DNA from: Candidatus Synoicihabitans palmerolidicus
Lineage (GTDB): Bacteria > Verrucomicrobiota > Verrucomicrobiia > Opitutales > Opitutaceae
Assembly (NCBI GenBank): GCA_020809425.1
Contig: JAGGDC010000003.1
Span: 248,001-312,000 of the forward strand
Reading direction: 5' to 3'
Length of the DNA: 64,000 nt
Shown here: positions 9,155-20,857 of the stretch, piece by piece
How positions within the stretch are numbered: position 1 is the first letter of the stretch
How the letters are laid out: each line of letters starts with the position of its first letter
Position numbers and translations under genes: made by a program
Notes under the pieces: generated by a model
Database searches by the model: none
What the model saw: the letters and a program-made list of their open reading frames with translations, nothing else
What the model was told of the DNA's origin: nothing

Positions 9155-10842
9155 CTACCGACCCAACTTCCGATATTTCAACCGATGCGGCCGATCCGCG
9201 TCGGGCCCCTTGCGCTTCCGGAAATCTTCCAAATACGCGCTGTAGTTTCCACGATACCACACCACCTCCTAATCACCTTCAAACGCCAGAATGTGCGACG
9301 CCGTGAGATCCAGGAACCAGCGATCATGCGAGACCACCACCGCACATCCGACAAAGGTCTCCAACGCATCCTCCAACGCCCGGATCGAATTCACATCCAG
9401 ATCATTCGTCGGCTCGTCCAATAAAATCAAATTCCCCCGCTCTTCAACAACCGCGCCAAATGCACCCGGTTGCGCTCCCCACCCGACAACACCCCCACTT
9501 TCTTCTGCTGATCCGCCCCCGTGAACCCAAACTGCGCACAATACGTCCGTGCATTCACTTCGCGATTACCGCCCAGCTTTAACGTCTCCTCCCCTCCACT
9601 GATCGCCTCGTAAATCGTGTTCCCATCTGGCAACGCATCCCGTGACTGATCCACATGCGCGACCTTCACGGTCGGCCCCACCCTTAACGTTCCGGCGTCC
9701 GGGTGTTCATCTCCCGTGATCATCCGAAACAACGTGGTCTTACCCGCACCATTCGGTCCCACCACTCCCACAATGCCGCCCGGCGGTAGCGCAAACTCCA
9801 ACGCATCAAACAACAACTTGTCCTCATACGCCTTGCGCACGCCTTTCGCTTCCACCACCAAATCCCCCAACCGCGGTCCCGCCGGAATCACGATCTCAAA
9901 CTCCCGTTCCTTCTCCGCGACATCCTGGTTCAACATCGCCTCATACGCGTTGACCCGCGCCTGACCTTTCGATTGCCGCGCTCGGGCCGACTGCCGGATC
10001 CACTCCAACTCCCGCTTCATCGCCTTCTGGCGCCGATCCTCCGTGCGCTGCTCGATCTGCATCTTCCGGTCCTTCTGCTCCAACCATCCGGAGTAGTTCC
10101 CTTCCCACGGAATGCCGTGTCCGCGATCCAGCTCCAAAATCCACCCGGCGACATTGTCCAGAAAGTAACGATCGTGCGTCACCGCAATCACCGTGCCGGC
10201 ATACCGCGCCAAATGCTGCTCCAACCAATGCACACTCTCCGCGTCCAAATGGTTGGTCGGCTCGTCCAGCAACAACACATCCGGCTTTTTCAACAGCAAC
10301 CGCGCCAACGTCACCCGACGGCGTTCACCGCCGGATAACGTGTCCACCACCGTATCCCCTTCCGGACACCGCAACGCATCCATCGCCATCTCCACCTGGG
10401 GTGCCACATCCCACGCGTCCATCGCATCAATCTTCTCCTGCAACGTCCCCTGTCGCTCCGCAATCTCATCCCTCGCCGCGTCATCTGCCGCCTCATCCCA
10501 CTCATCCCAAGTTGCATCATACGCCGCTACCAAATCCGTAAACTCGGCCACCCCCTCCTCCACGCAAGCCCGCACCGTGGCCCCTGCGGTCAGTCTCGGT
10601 TCCTGCTCCAACAACCCCACCGTATACCCCTCCTCAAAGTGCACTTGCCCCTCAATTTCCCGATCCTGCCCCGCCAAAATTCGCATCAATGACGATTCCC
10701 CCGCTCCATTGAACCCCAATACCCCAATCTTCGCCCCACAATAAAACGACAAGGACACTTCCCGCAAAATCTCCTTCCGCTCGATCTTCTTCGAAACACG
10801 GATCATCGAAAATATTACCTTCTGTTCGTCGCCTTTGGCCAT
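9155..10842 (-). pseudogene. ettA: ABC-F translation factor EttA, inactivated three ways
   Basis: Start ATG 10842 gives MAKGDEQKVIFSMIRVSKK, the standard EttA opening. Two ABC domains are present with LSGGERRRVTL and [11 protein letters not shown] signatures, DEPTNHLDAESV and [11 protein letters not shown]alker B regions, and the linker rich in Arg/Lys that contacts the ribosome. Three defects are visible. The first Walker A reads GFNGAGESS, with the essential Lys replaced by Glu. The frame is lost at the G run near 9435, between LLKSG and [12 protein letters not shown] replaces a codon after HILAFEGD near 9272, before the EttA C-terminal EVVWYRGNYSAYLEDFRKR. The intact family throttles the 70S ribosome according to ATP/ADP ratio. 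The second Walker A (GPNGAGKTT) is intact. Confidence 0.9.
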
Positions 10843-11065
10843 CCCGCCATCGCATCCGGCCTCTCGCCACGCGTCAAGCGGCCCCGCCAACTTCTCGGCC
10901 CGGCCCTCATTTCCTTCTCCGCGCCAACGCGCACTCCACACCGTCGTGTTCTTTCGTTTCGCTTCTCCCGGATGCGCCTCCGACAGAACTCGCCACTACG
11001 TAGTGTTACGCATTGCCAACTAACTATTTGTCATCGACATACAATTTTTATGGTCTGCATTTTTA

Positions 11066-11082
11066 GGCACCTTTTCGGTGCC
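11066..11082 (+). promoter_or_regulatory. Short hairpin in the leader of the sensor kinase gene
   Basis: A perfect 6-bp stem GGCACC/GGTGCC with loop TTTTC ends six bases before the ATG at 11088, in the position normally occupied by a ribosome binding site. No Shine-Dalgarno sequence is visible beside it. It could limit initiation or end upstream transcription. The rest of the divergent gap 10843-11065 shows no gene. Confidence 0.35.
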
Positions 11083-11087
11083 CGTAC

Positions 11088-14000
11088 ATGATCGACTCCT
11101 ACCTCACTACGCGATTCCTACTGCTCGTCCACGCGACGGGGGCCATCGGGATGGCGGCATGGTATTTTGGGTGGATTCCTCGCGGATCCACCGCGCGTCG
11201 ATATTTGCCTTTTGGTCTCTACATGAGCTTAATCGCCACACGCGAACTGGTGACATGGTCCACCCTGTTCGACGTGCCGGCGACCCCGATTCCCTTCGGC
11301 GTTCACCTGGCCATAACACTCACGGCGTTTTGCCTCCTTCTGTGGGCATTCATCTTGAACCATAAAGGAGACCGCACCTCGGACTCTTGGCCGCTGGCCA
11401 TGCGCGCAGGCATTATTCTGCATTTTGTCGTCTCCTACGGCCTCTTGTTCACCGCGTCATCTGACCGGAGCCAATCGAACGTGGCCCTACCAGCTACGTT
11501 CGGATCCCTCACCATGCTGTGGCTCATCTTCAGCCATAAGCATTTTCTCCCCCGCCGCGGCCACTACCTTCACTGGAGTATGGTCTGTGCCGTATTACTC
11601 AGTCTCGCCCTCAGTTGGGTGGCGATAAACCGAGTCTACCACGAGGGGCTGCGCCACCGCGAAGATGTCCTCACCCATCGGGTCGCCACCTTCGCCGAGC
11701 TGCTCGAAGCCGGACAAATCCATGCTGATAACAAGGCCCTCACGTCAGCCCTGGCCGCGATGTGCCGCCAGTCGAACTTTGTCACGGGAGCTTTTCTACT
11801 TCCCGCCGACCAGTCCGACCCCCGTTGCATCGCCAAGGCCACCAGTGAACTTCTGAAACCTGTGCCCATCATGGCGTCCACGGAAATCTACTTCCGCCAT
11901 GCGAGTTTCAATATGGCGACCCATCGGGTGTTCCTCGACTTCGAAGATGATCTGGAATGGCGCATGGCCACCGCCCCCATTCGCCTACAGTCGGATGCTC
12001 CCCCGGTTGCTATTCTTGGTGTGCTCGCACCTACCGTGCTGGTCGAAGCGAGCCTGGCCGAAACGATGAGAGTCACCGAGGTCATCGTCCTGCTGGTCGC
12101 GCTCGTCATCCTGATTTGCATCGGCGGCTATCTCCACAGCGTCGTCCGCGTCTGGCATCGTGATACCTTGCTCGAAATCAACGCAGCCCTTTCCCAAAAA
12201 CTCCTCCATCAAGCCCTCTCCACCGAGGTCGTCGGCGCCACGATTCGACAACTCTACCAACGTCTCCACCTCCTCCACGCATCCCTGTGGGTTTACCGGG
12301 ACAATGGAGACCATACCAAATTCCGCCCCCCCCCACGTAGTCGCCCCTGATGCCCTCTCCGAACAAGAAGAGCCTTGGGTAGACTTGAATTCCCTGCCCA
12401 CCGCTTGGTCCGGCGCCATCTCGCGCGGTCAGTCTCTGGAGGGTAATCTAAGCGACCTCGGAGTCCCTCCCCATATCGTCCTTGATCCCTCGGGGGGGAC
12501 TCCTTGGGTCATCACCGAAAATATCGAGCTACGCGGCAAACCGTGGGGCACGCTTCTCATTGTTTTCCCTCACCGTAGTCTGAGCACGCACGGCGAAACT
12601 CGCGACGCCCTGCGCGCCATGGTAAATTCCTTTTCCTTCTGCCTCGCCCGCGAAGAACGTAGCGAACACCTCGCCGCCGCCGAAGAACGTTTGCGCACCA
12701 TCATCGAAACCAGCCCCGATGGGTTTTGGGACGCCGACTATACTCGCGACACTTGCTTCCGCACCCACCGCTGGTGGCAAATGCTCGGACATCAAACCCC
12801 GGTCAACCCTTCCGCACCCGAGGCCTTCGAATCCCTCATTCATCCCGAAGACCTTCCGCTTCTTCAAAAAGACCGTCTCCAGACCCTGCCCGCGGGGCGC
12901 CAACTCCGCCGTCACGAATACCGCGCGCGCCACGTCGACGGATCCTGGCGTTGGATTGAATCCCATACCGTCGAACTGGGCTCCGCCCAACGCGCCATCG
13001 GATTCGATCGCGACATCACTCACCGCCATGACTACGAGGCACGTCTGCGCGATGCCGCCGACTCCGCCGCCCGCGCCAACCAGGCCAAAAGCTAATTCCT
13101 CGCGACCATGAATCACGAGCTGCGTACGCCCCTCAACAGCGTCATCGGTTTCGCCACCATTCTCGATCGGTCGCCTCTCAATGGCTCCCAGCGCGATTGG
13201 GTGTCCTCCATGCGCACCTCCGCCGAGCAACTCCTCGGCCTGATCAGCGACGTGCTCGACTTCTCCCGCATCGAGGCCGGTCGTCTCGAACTGGAACTAT
13301 CCAACTTCGAGTTGCGACGCGTCACCGAACAAGCCCTTGAACACTTTCCAGCACCGCCACTGAAAAACAGATCGCGCTCCATTTCGAATTCCTCTCCGAC
13401 GAACAACCCACCTGGGTTCTCGGCGACGCCCTGCGTCTACGCCAAATTCTCACCAATCTCGTCGGTAACGCCCTCAAATTCACCTCCACCGGTTTCGTTC
13501 GCCTTAAGTCTCCGCCGCCGCCAACGACCAATGGAATTTCGTCGTGGAGGACACCGGCCCCGGCATCCCGCCCGAGCAACTCAATGCCCTTTTCAACCGC
13601 TTCAGCCAACTCGACAGCTCCTTCACTCGCGCGCACGACGGCGCTGGCCTCGGTCTCGCCATCAGCCGTGAACTCGCCCGCGCCATGCAAGGCGAAATCA
13701 GCGTGGAAAGCACCGTCGATCGGGGTTCCATCTTCACGCTCAAAGTTACTCTGCCGTCCGCTGAAGGCGAGACCCACCGCTTCACCGATCGTGTCGTCGT
13801 GCTCAATCGTACCATTCCGGTCTTTCAACCCGACTCCGACGATCTTATTGCCCTCGAAAACGCGCTCATCGGGACGGATTGCCAAATCGTTGCATGCCCG
13901 AGCATTGATAGCGTCATCGAATCGTGCCCCCCAATCTCCCGATCCCGTCATTTTCCCTCGCGCATTCCGCGCCAGTTGTTCGTTCGCTGCCCATAAACTC

Positions 14001-14633
14001 CGCCGGAAACTGGGCCGGCTGAGACCTACTTTCGAGTTGATCGCTGTGCAATCTGCCTAACTCGATCCAGCCGAGAGCTCCCCCTTTGATCTCGAGCTCA
14101 CCGTCCCTCTTCGTCGCTGCGATTTGATCACCGCCCTCGAAAACGGCGCCCTTGAGACCTTGCCTGCAATCAGCGAATCCCGGCACGGAACTCCCAAAAC
14201 CAATCCCGCCGACCCCGATCAAGTCGTGGCCAAACTTCGTGTCCTCGTCGCCGAAGATCACCCGGTCAATCGAGAGGTGATTCATACCATGTTGAGCCAA
14301 CACGGCATCACCGCTGATTTCGCCGAAAATGGCCGCATCGCCATCGATTGCCTCGAAGCCAACCGCTACGACTTGCTCCTGCTCGACATTCAAATGCCAA
14401 TCCTCAATGGGTTTGGAGTTGCCAGTTGGGTCCGCTCTCATTGGCCCCACCGCTGGCCTCCCCCTCGGCTCGTCGCCGTCACCGCCAACGCCACTCACGG
14501 GTCTTGCCGCCGGCATGGACGACTATATCGTTAACCCTCTCAGTTTCGGAGACCTGACTGATTTGATTGAAGGAATCCGTGATCTTCCCCGCAATGAACG
14601 CCCGACACCTCTTGATTCTCCCACCGTTTCTAC
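11088..14633 (+). pseudogene. Membrane-bound hybrid sensor histidine kinase, heavily decayed and cut by IS
   Basis: ATG 11088 opens a multi-helix membrane sensor (about residues 1-190), then an extracytoplasmic loop, another helix (VIVLLVALVILICIGG) and a cytoplasmic region. The frame breaks at the C9 run near 12330. The next frame carries a GAF-like segment and a PAS domain (TIIETSPDGFWDADY, HVDGSWRWIESH). It then hits TAA at 13093-13095 in QAKS-stop-FLATMNHELRTPLN, where Glu has become a stop just before the phospho-acceptor His. The N box LVGNALKF, G1 VEDTGPGIP and G2 GAGLGLAIS follow after frameshifts near 13340 and 13510. A receiver domain (LRVLVAEDHPVNREV, phospho-Asp in LLLLDIQMP) follows further breaks near 14000 and 14500. 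The 3' end is replaced by DruA-ISAs1 copy 1. It cannot be functional. Confidence 0.88.
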
Positions 14634-16551
14634 CATGGTCTTTTGTTTTAGGAATGGGAACGGATGGCGCGCAGGAAGATATGCGTGGAATGTTGGCAGG
14701 ATTCGAAGACGTGCGGCAGGGGCCGCTCGGGCCAGTGTTGGGCGCAGACGCGCAGCAGGACGCTGCGCAAGAGGGCGAGGTTGGCCAGGGCGTTGACGTT
14801 GCGGGTACGCGAGTGGTCTTCGCGCCAGCAGGCGTCGCGGCGCCAGTGGTTGCGGATCTCCACTCCGCCCCAGTGCCCGCGGATCAAGGCGAGCATTTGC
14901 GCAGGGCTGCGTTCTGCGGGTGCCAGACATGCTGGCGTAGGCGCGTTGCTCGCAACTTTCGGTGAGGTCGCGTTTTCGTACCGTGGTTTTGTCCACGAGC
15001 ACCAGGCTGTGCAGCCCGGGGTAGTCGGCTTGCGAGGGCGTGGCCACCACCACGGACACCCGCCAGGTGGTCACGCGGCCCCGACTCGGATCGGTCAGCT
15101 CAAAAAAGGGGGGTGGAACGGTCCGGGCGCGCTGGACCAGCGCGCTCAGCTGAGGTTGGTTGCCTTTGATCTGGAGCACATACTCGCCGCCTTTTTCCAC
15201 GATGGTGCGGGCCTGCTCGCGGGTGGCGTGCAAGGCGTCGCCGGTGTGACGATCTGCTCGTCCAACGACGCGGCGGCCAACACCTCACCGGCGCGGGCCT
15301 GTTCACTGCGCGGGGTGTTTTCCTTTTGATCGACGATGGCCAGGGCGACCGGCGCGCCGGTGTCGGCCTCGACCAGGCTGAGCACCCCGACCGCGTCGCG
15401 GATAAACTTTCCGGCCAGGGCGAGCGCTCCGGGCAGGGCACCGGCGTGGACTGTGAGCCAGCGGTTGAGGGCCTGGGCAAAGGCCTCCGGATCGAGCCGG
15501 GTGAGCACGTCGTAAAACACGCTGTAACTGGGGGCCAGGCGGACCTTTTTGCCGGCCTCACGGGGCAGGGCCAGGGCGAAGCGCTGGTCTTGGTCGAGCA
15601 GGTTGGCCATACGAGCGATCGACGCGATGTCGCGTCGGCCGGCCAGCAGCGCGAGCGCCACGATGCCAAGAACCGGACCGATCTTGAAGCGGGTGTTTTT
15701 GGCGCGCGGATCGGGCACGCCGCACAGGGCCTCCAACAGAGAGGGCAACTGGCCGTTTTTGAGCGGCAGGGTGCCGGTGCGCGCGCGGCGCAGTCCCGCC
15801 CGGCAGTCCTCGGGCAAAGCGGGGTCGGGGGCGCTCAGCAGGGCCTTGGCCGAGGGGTGCAAGGGCCGCAGCAGCCACAGGTGCTTGGGTTTGCCGTGCT
15901 CGCGGTAAAAGTCGCCTCGGTGCCGTTCGTAACCCTGACTGGTCCCGACCGGCTCCCATGCGGAGGCCTTGTCGCACGTGCCTTGGTAAGGCCTCCGGGT
16001 CGGTGAAGGTCTCGGCTAGCAGCGGCCGATAGCCGAAGCGTTCCGGCCAATGGCCCGGCAACGTGCGCACCGCCGCCGCGAGCACCTGGGAGGCGAAATT
16101 GGGCTCCTCCTCCGCGCTTGGTGAGCAGTAGAAAGCGGCGGTTTTGCACCACCAGGGAAAGCCGCTCGACCCGGCGGGTCGCATCCCAGCCCACCCACCG
16201 GTCCCGGTCCTGGAGCGCGTAGCAGGCCGGACCCCACGCCAGCAGCGCCACACCGCCCGCCCCCCTCTTTCGACAATCTGGCGCAGGTAATCGCCCACCG
16301 GATGCCCGGATCCCAAGTAGTGCCGCTCGTGCAGCTGCGCGTCGAACCACTCCTGCTCGGCCGCAGTGGCCATGCGCACCTCCACGTTTCGATCCCAGTG
16401 CTTCTGCTCCGGGTTTGCGTTCGTCGCTTCCCTTTCCGTTTTACCTTTAGATTTCATCTCACTGCAACAGATCGAAAATCGGCCAAATGGTTTAGCTCAA
16501 AGTTACCCCGCTGACCTTCAATCACTTCACCCGTCACGGGAAAAGACCATG
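14634..16551 (-). mobile_element. DruA-ISAs1 fusion insertion sequence, copy 1
   Basis: The element is about 1.92 kb and bounded by the palindromic ends CATGGTCTTTT. The end next to the transposase stop reads CATGGTCTTTTGTTTTAGG and the other end reads CATGGTCTTTTCCCGTGACG, as in two further copies at 27675-29595 and 40173-42104. I see no clear target duplication: the left flank is GTTTCTAC and the right flank CGGCGGAG. It lies at the 3' end of the hybrid kinase gene, in opposite orientation. Confidence 0.85.
14648..16457 (-). pseudogene. DUF4338 (DruA-like) plus ISAs1 transposase fusion, copy 1, frameshifted
   Basis: ATG 16457 starts MKSKGKTEREATNANPEQKH. The first third matches the DruA/DUF4338 pattern: HERHYLGSGHPVGDYLRQI, LSLVVQNRRFLLL, ASQVLAAAVRTLPGHW, RFGYRPLLAETF. 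The rest is an ISAs1-type DDE transposase: NGQLPSLLEALCGVPDPRAK, KFIRDAVGVLSLVEADTG, QIKGNQPQLSALV. Frame breaks lie near 16252 (an extra T in the GGTGTGGCGCTG stretch), near 16110 and 15985, and in the shared position near 15245, where CACACC precedes GDALHATREQ. The C-terminal third has a further shift after QRAYAS, around 14935. This copy has Ala at the first catalytic position (ALAGKFIRD) where the others have Asp. Intact length would be about 590 residues. Confidence 0.8.
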
Positions 16552-16780
16552 CGGCGGAGACCCGAACTTCGCGTTGGAAAGCCGGTCCATACCAACGGAA
16601 ACGGTCCGGGCGGCGCTTGAGAGACGAAGGTGTTGGGAACGGTCCCCCTCATCAGTATTTTGCGTGGAGCTAGACCAACCCAGACGGGGTATGCTGACAA
16701 AGGCGGAACAGACCATTCTGAGTCCTTATCCCGATGCTAGTTGATGCTGACCACGATTCTGTTGGTCTAGACGCGAGGGA

Positions 16781-17741
16781 TTAATACGGGAGAACTTTGG
16801 AGGCGCGTCGAGATGGGGTTAGTTGCCAGTAGCTTTCCCACCGGTAATCAAATTCGTTCGGAACTATGGCGGATAGCCCGCCGGCTGGGTAGCAGGTCAT
16901 TTCGCCTATTCTAATCTCGCCGTTGATTAAATACAGATCCACTCGCAGGTGATCGAATCCGGCTGCCAATTGCTCGGCGAGGGAACGCATCTCATCAAAT
17001 CGCTCAGGGCGCGGCCCGTTCAGAACGCGAGATGTGGTGTGATAATGGGTCACAGGCAAAGGGGTCCAATTAGGAGCCCTCAGTTCGCGTCGATGAGAGG
17101 TTCCTCGATCGATGTCGATCTGCACAAATTCACATCGGTCATGAAAAACGAAAAACTTGTAGTCGGTCGGGAATGCATTTCCGGGCTCCTTGAGCAAGGG
17201 TTCCACGATGATCTTTGGCCGCATGTTCGCGTAGGCCCATTCGTAATTGGAGGCGCCGTATGCGCTTCCGCGAAAGGCGTCCAGCCGTTTCCCCCGGGTC
17301 TGCTCGTGGGGGGGAGGATCCCTGACGGATCACGATATTTGAACCGCAGCCATCGCTAATCTTGATCACGAACTCGGGGGGGCAAGTCAGACCAAGTTAT
17401 CTCGTTCCAGTTATCGGCTGTTAGGATTAGCGGGGTGAGATATTCTCTGGCGGCAGTTTCACCCAATCGATCCTTCACCCATGCCCGCATGGCAAATTTA
17501 TCTCCGACTCCGGGAAATAGCGAATTTCGGTCATAGAGCTTCCGCTACTGTATTTTTCTCTGAAGGTCCGTGGGTTCCGGAGGTTGAGTGGATAACCGTG
17601 TATCGACATGAATTTTCGTTTCAGGTCGCGAAAGGCGGTCAGTTTTCCCACCGTCACGTAAAGGTGAAACTCCAGTAACTTCCTTAGCTTAATGCTCTTG
17701 GCATCGAATTTAAGATTCTGGAGTAGCGATGGTTTCGGCAT
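16781..17741 (-). pseudogene. TupA-like ATP-grasp glycan biosynthesis protein, decayed
   Basis: Reading from 17741, the N-terminal part carries HGYPLNLRNPRTFREK. The next frame gives LYDRNSLFPGVGDKFAMRAW, then EFVIKISDGCGSNIVIR (the nucleotide-binding strand and loop), and finally VTHYHTTSRVLNG, LRVDLYLINGEIRIGEMTCY and a C-terminal end at 16781. This is the order of the TupA-like ATP-grasp family, which acts in teichuronopeptide or exopolysaccharide assembly. Lesions are a missing A near 17553 (five A remain of an expected six), a Trp-to-TAG change just after it (expected IQWRKLYDRN), and shifts at G runs near 17375 and 17310. Intact length would be about 315 residues. Whether it belonged to a polysaccharide cluster cannot be told: no glycosyltransferase neighbour remains. 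Confidence 0.72.
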
Positions 17742-17885
17742 CCGCTCTGTTCAAATCATAGAAGGACAGGGGGGGATCCACCGGAATGCATTGATTGGTT
17801 GCCAGTTTGGCCGACGTAAGCGGGGCTTCTGATGGTGATCATCGGGGATGGCATCGGCTAACGCGGATGCCCATGTTGGAGAAAT

Positions 17886-19282
17886 GAGCCATCGTCCTAC
17901 GCGGGGCTACGGCTTGCTTTCGATGGGGGAGCGCCTTCGCATGGAAAAATGTTGAATCGGATTGTAGTCTGGAAACGCGAAATACAGGGCGGGCTGGTCG
18001 CGTTGGGGGCGTTGTTGACTCGGTATCAGACGGCGACCAAGATACCGGTCTTGGGCATGACGAAGCAAGAACCCGTGCAGAAACCATCAAGGAGGTTAAG
18101 ACGGAGATTCCCAAGTATGAGGACCTCCCCAAAGACCTCGATGCGGGATCGGAGACGACTACGTACAATCGGGAATCAAGAGGTGAAGTGAAAAGTAGCG
18201 TGAGGCCGGGCACCCCTGTGCTGCGACATGGCGATGAAATCGTGGTAGCGGGAAAGATGTTTCGCACGGGCCCCCCCGCGGTATTGTGTGGTTGGACGAA
18301 GGGGGGTATGATGAGTATCGGATCGAACGGCGATTCAGTGAATGGGAGCGGGCGGGCTGGGCGGAGAGCAAGGCTGATAATCCGGCGCTGGATACGCCTA
18401 ATCGTTATGGAGTGCGGCGATCGGTTTTGCGTGATGCTGAAGCGGAGCGGGTGCGTGGAGGCGGGTGGGATTTACCGTTGCTGCAGCGAGTCGTTGACCA
18501 ATTCGTGCTGCATTATGACGCGAGTGGTACGAGTCGGCGGTGTTTCGCGCGGCTGCACGATGATCGGGGACTGAGTGTTCATTGCATGTTGGATCTAGAC
18601 GGCACAATCTACCAGACGCTGGATTTGAAAGAACGGGCCTGGCACACGACGCATGCGAATAGTCGTTCGAGCGGGATTGAGATCTCGAACATTGGGGCCT
18701 ACCCGGATGCGAAGGCCGAGCGGTTGCGGGAATGGTATACCACGGACCGGCATGGGCAAACCACGATGATCATCCCAGCCGACGCCAAGGATGCATTTAT
18801 GCGCACCACAGGTTTCGTCGCTCGGCCAGATCGTAGTGAGCCGGTTTGTGGGTTGATCCATGGTGAGGAGTTTCACCAATTCGATTTTACGCCGGAGCAA
18901 TACGAGGCTTTGATCAAACTTACGGCGACTCTCGGAGCGGTGTTTCACGGAGATTGAGATGGATTACCCGAGGGATGGGCAGGGTCGGTTGCGCAACGAG
19001 GTGTTGTCGGCGACGGAGTGGGCGAGGTTCAAAGGAATTTTAGGGCACTACCACGTCCAAGCGAACAAGATCGACCCCGGAGCTGCTCTGCAATGGGAGC
19101 GGGTGCTGAGTGGAGCGCGGGCTTTGCTGGCGCGGGAGGCGGTCGAAGTGCGGCCGGTTCCATCCAAGGCGGGGGGCGATGCTGAAGCGAAGGAAGAAAG
19201 TGGATCGAAGGACGCCGAGGATGCGGTCGATGGTGCAACGAATCTGAGGGCTGGAGAGTCGGGCGGAAGTCGAGACTCTTAA
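17886..19282 (+). pseudogene. N-acetylmuramoyl-L-alanine amidase (Amidase_2 fold), frameshifted
   Basis: The core from about 18290 reads VWLDEGGYDEYRIERRF, then FVLHYDASGTSRRCF (first zinc-ligand His), LSVHCMLDLDGTIYQTLD, AWHTTHANSRSSGIEI and, one frame over, ILGHYHVQANKIDPG with the second His and the Asp expected of the AmpD/PGRP zinc site. The frame is broken at the C7 run near 18275 and by an extra C near 18948 (VF-TEIEMDYPRDGQG). An open frame upstream from 17886 (KEVKTEIPKYEDLPKDLDAG, RPGTPVLRHGDEIVV) joins the core and may be its N-terminal extension; no clear start is visible. The enzyme cleaves the muramyl-L-alanine bond of peptidoglycan. The C-terminal tail after DPG is Glu/Lys-rich and unstructured. 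Confidence 0.75.
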
Positions 19283-19380
19283 AAATCTTGTTAACGTAGA
19301 GTTGAGCTGCCGCCTGTTATCGCCATTCATCGTGTTTAAGCCTCAATGGGCAGCTTCGCTTGGATTTTGAATATTCCCCT

Positions 19381-20598
19381 ATGCACCCGGTAAATCTGAT
19401 TTTGAACCGACTGATTCGGTCCTGCGTGCTAGCGGGGCTTTTACTGGCTCTGGCGAGTAGCATGGCGCGAGCCAGGTTGATTGAAAAGAAGGTGATCCTC
19501 GCGCCCGTGTTCACGATTGATAAGATTCACCGATCAATGATGGGCCCTTCGGCGATGCAGGAGTTCAGCCTCACGACAACGGATGAACCGGAGTTGTTAT
19601 GGATGGTGAGTTTTCGAGCGGAGATGGTGAACGCGGATGGGACGGAGCTCCTCCCGCAGGAGTACATGTGTCACAGCAACTTGGATATCGATATCGCCGC
19701 TTACCGGCAGTTAATGGAGTGGGAGAAGGTGGCGTCGCCAAGATTGTTCACCTTGTCTCAAGGGCAGTTTGAAGTGAAGTTTCCGGCCGGATTCGGGATC
19801 CCGTTGGTGTCCTGGCAGCCATTGACGTTGAACAGCCAGGTGCTGAATGTAAATGAACCTGAAATCAACCAAAGGGTGAGGCATCGAATCACGATTGAAT
19901 TTGTGAGAGACAGGAATCTGACCGAACCGATGACGCCATTGTTTATGAGTGCGGCGCAGGCGATGGTTTTGGTGGAAGGGGACGGGGGATATTGGGGAAT
20001 TGACGATGCGAACCCCGCGAAACACGGCGAGGCTTGCGCGATCGGGACTTCGGCGTCGCAGGCGGGGAATACGGATCAGTTTGGCCAGCAATTTTCGGCG
20101 CACTGGGTGGTACCTCCCGGCGAGCATGTTTACCACTCGTTGGCGACCAACTGGCTGAGTCTACCGTTCGATACGACGGCTCATTATGTGGCGGTCCATC
20201 TGCATCCGTTTGACGAGTACATTGAGTTGGTGGACTTAACGGAGGGGAGGACCGTTTTTCGGAGTGAGGCGACAAACCGGAGCACGGGAATCGGGCTGGA
20301 GGAAGTGGAATTTTTCGCGAATGCGGATGGGATACCGCTTTGGCAGGATCACGAATATCAGGTTAAAACACTCTACAATAACCCGACCGCGGTGGTCCAA
20401 GACTCCATGGCGGTGATGTATTTTTACTTGAAGGATCAGGAGTTTCAGAAACCGACGCGCGAGCAAATGTTGACTCGGTTGAACGAGGATCCGGCATTGC
20501 GGTATCAGAAGTGGAGCCGTGGTCCAGTGGCGGAGACTGCGGTGATCGGCTCCGGGGACCCAGAAGATGTGAACTCAAACGGTGGTGTCTCAAGATGA
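19381..20598 (+). CDS. Secreted protein with C-terminal HLH-bearing beta-sandwich, unknown
   Basis: ATG 19381 gives 405 residues with a signal peptide (LILNRLIRSCVLAGLLLALA) and no lesion. The C-terminal half carries HWVVPPGEHVYHS, HYVAVHLHPFDEYIELVD, LYNNPTAVVQDSMAVMYFYL and a Tyr/Trp-rich end. Strands with spaced His residues and a late D-x-M recall copper type II monooxygenase (PHM-like) or SURNod19 beta-sandwiches. That is pattern resemblance only, and I cannot name a family. The start is marked by the signal peptide; no strong Shine-Dalgarno sequence is seen. Being intact among wrecks, it may still be used, perhaps in the envelope. The next 259 bases to the IS630 end contain nothing I recognise. 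Confidence 0.65.
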   Translation: MHPVNLILNRLIRSCVLAGLLLALASSMARARLIEKKVILAPVFTIDKIHRSMMGPSAMQEFSLTTTDEPELLWMVSFRAEMVNADGTELLPQEYMCHSNLDIDIAAYRQLMEWEKVASPRLFTLSQGQFEVKFPAGFGIPLVSWQPLTLNSQVLNVNEPEINQRVRHRITIEFVRDRNLTEPMTPLFMSAAQAMVLVEGDGGYWGIDDANPAKHGEACAIGTSASQAGNTDQFGQQFSAHWVVPPGEHVYHSLATNWLSLPFDTTAHYVAVHLHPFDEYIELVDLTEGRTVFRSEATNRSTGIGLEEVEFFANADGIPLWQDHEYQVKTLYNNPTAVVQDSMAVMYFYLKDQEFQKPTREQMLTRLNEDPALRYQKWSRGPVAETAVIGSGDPEDVNSNGGVSR

Positions 20599-20857
20599 TG
20601 AGCCGGCGGAGAGAAGAACCCGATGGTACTCCGCTTTCAACGAAGTTTGCCATTTAGACAGACAGGCGCGCACAGAGGCCACATACGGGGATTGGTGGCG
20701 CATTGCGCCAGGGCGTCGCCCCCCCACCTCAGGTGCGTCCCTTTTCCTGGTCCTAACGTCCCTTCTTCGGTCCTAGCGGACCTTCGTCGAACCACAGGGG
20801 TTCTCATCCACCTCCTGGTTGGAGATTGGTGAGGAGCGTATACCCAAAACGCCTCCT

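Noticed and set aside
14634..16551. Druantia anti-phage defence system
   Set aside because: Only the DruA-like domain is present, fused to a transposase inside IS ends and repeated three times; no DruB-E genes are near. It is a mobile element, not a defence operon.
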